6,026 bases of DNA. It comes from Methanobrevibacter sp. (GTDB lineage Archaea > Methanobacteriota > Methanobacteria > Methanobacteriales > Methanobacteriaceae). Every line of letters begins with the position of its first letter. The stretch's first letter is position 1. A program made the position numbers and the translations under genes. The stretch is taken from positions 629-6,654 of the forward strand of contig JAUNXD010000087.1 of NCBI GenBank assembly GCA_030539985.1, written 5' to 3'. This document shows positions 5,873 to 6,026 of the stretch, piece by piece. The notes below the pieces were generated by a model. It had not been told where the DNA came from. It did no database searches and worked only from the letters and a program-made list of their open reading frames with translations.

Positions 5873-6026
5873 AAACTAAAAATCTGATTAGACAGATCCT
5901 TTCAAATAATTCATCAGCAAAAAATTTTATATCCTAATCATTTGAGATTAATACTAATCCCATTTCTTTTGAAAATGCTATCAACTGAATATCAATATCA
6001 GAATGGATTAATTTATCTCTTTTTTT
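5871..6026 (-). pseudogene. Remnant of a PIN-domain (VapC/Nob1-like) protein, C-terminal part, interrupted by an in-frame TAG
   Basis: Reading leftward from the window edge, one minus-strand frame gives RDKLIHSDIDIQLIAFSKEM, then GLVLISND, then a TAG (5936-5934), then DIKFFADELFERICLIRFLV and a TAA at 5873-5871. The pattern SDIDIQLIAFSKEMG-LVLISND-x-D-I resembles the last acidic-residue region of PIN-domain ribonucleases, where an Asp after a predicted helix and the strand LVT/SND-x-D complete the metal site. The frame continues sensibly on both sides of the TAG, so a single substitution has probably truncated the protein. The alternative is that the protein really ends at TAG and the rest is leftover. 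The N-terminal part is outside the window, so neither family nor activity can be confirmed. Confidence 0.42.

Noticed and set aside
5882..5897. Hairpin terminator downstream of the CAT-like gene
   Set aside because: The stem is only 5 bp and no T-run follows it directly; the T-rich stretch at 5861-5872 is the better candidate.

Overview
The window looks like a piece of a methanogenic archaeon chromosome, most likely Methanobrevibacter or a close relative in the Methanobacteriales. This is an inference from three things: AT-rich DNA with archaeal TATA-like boxes, a mix of Shine-Dalgarno-led and apparently leaderless genes, and the gene types present. Those types are a large secreted Asn/Thr-rich adhesin-like protein with a papain-type protease domain, an Mrp/NBP35 Fe-S ATPase, a CoA-disulfide-reductase-like flavoprotein and a chloramphenicol-acetyltransferase-like protein. 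No tRNA, rRNA, CRISPR array or insertion sequence was seen.

Layout. Positions 1-2323 (minus strand) hold the first 774 codons of one large surface protein that runs off the left edge. It has a signal peptide, a right-handed beta-helix region, a C1A cysteine protease domain with all four active-site residues, and the start of a probable lectin-like domain. Positions 2324-2436 are a divergent AT-rich promoter region. A small acidic protein with faint SseB-like character follows on the plus strand (2437-2832). Its 3' end overlaps the 3' end of the mrp gene by 9 bp, and a perfect 8-bp inverted repeat spans the junction.

Positions 2824-5155 (minus strand) are a two-gene operon: an FAD/NAD(P)-dependent disulfide reductase of the CoADR/NPSR class, then mrp 22 bp downstream with a strong Shine-Dalgarno in the gap. 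Pairing a persulfide/disulfide reductase with an Fe-S carrier ATPase suggests a shared role in sulfur/Fe-S handling, but this is only inferred. Positions 5156-5230 are a second divergent promoter region. Positions 5231-5857 (plus strand) encode the CAT-like acyltransferase, which has an altered active-site motif. The last 170 bases hold a T-rich stretch and, on the minus strand, what reads as the C-terminal part of a PIN-domain protein interrupted by an in-frame TAG.

Nothing here is clearly a new system. The points most worth following are the reductase-mrp pairing, the mrp insertion and His-rich tail, the palindromic convergent overlap, the altered CAT motif and the amber-interrupted PIN remnant.
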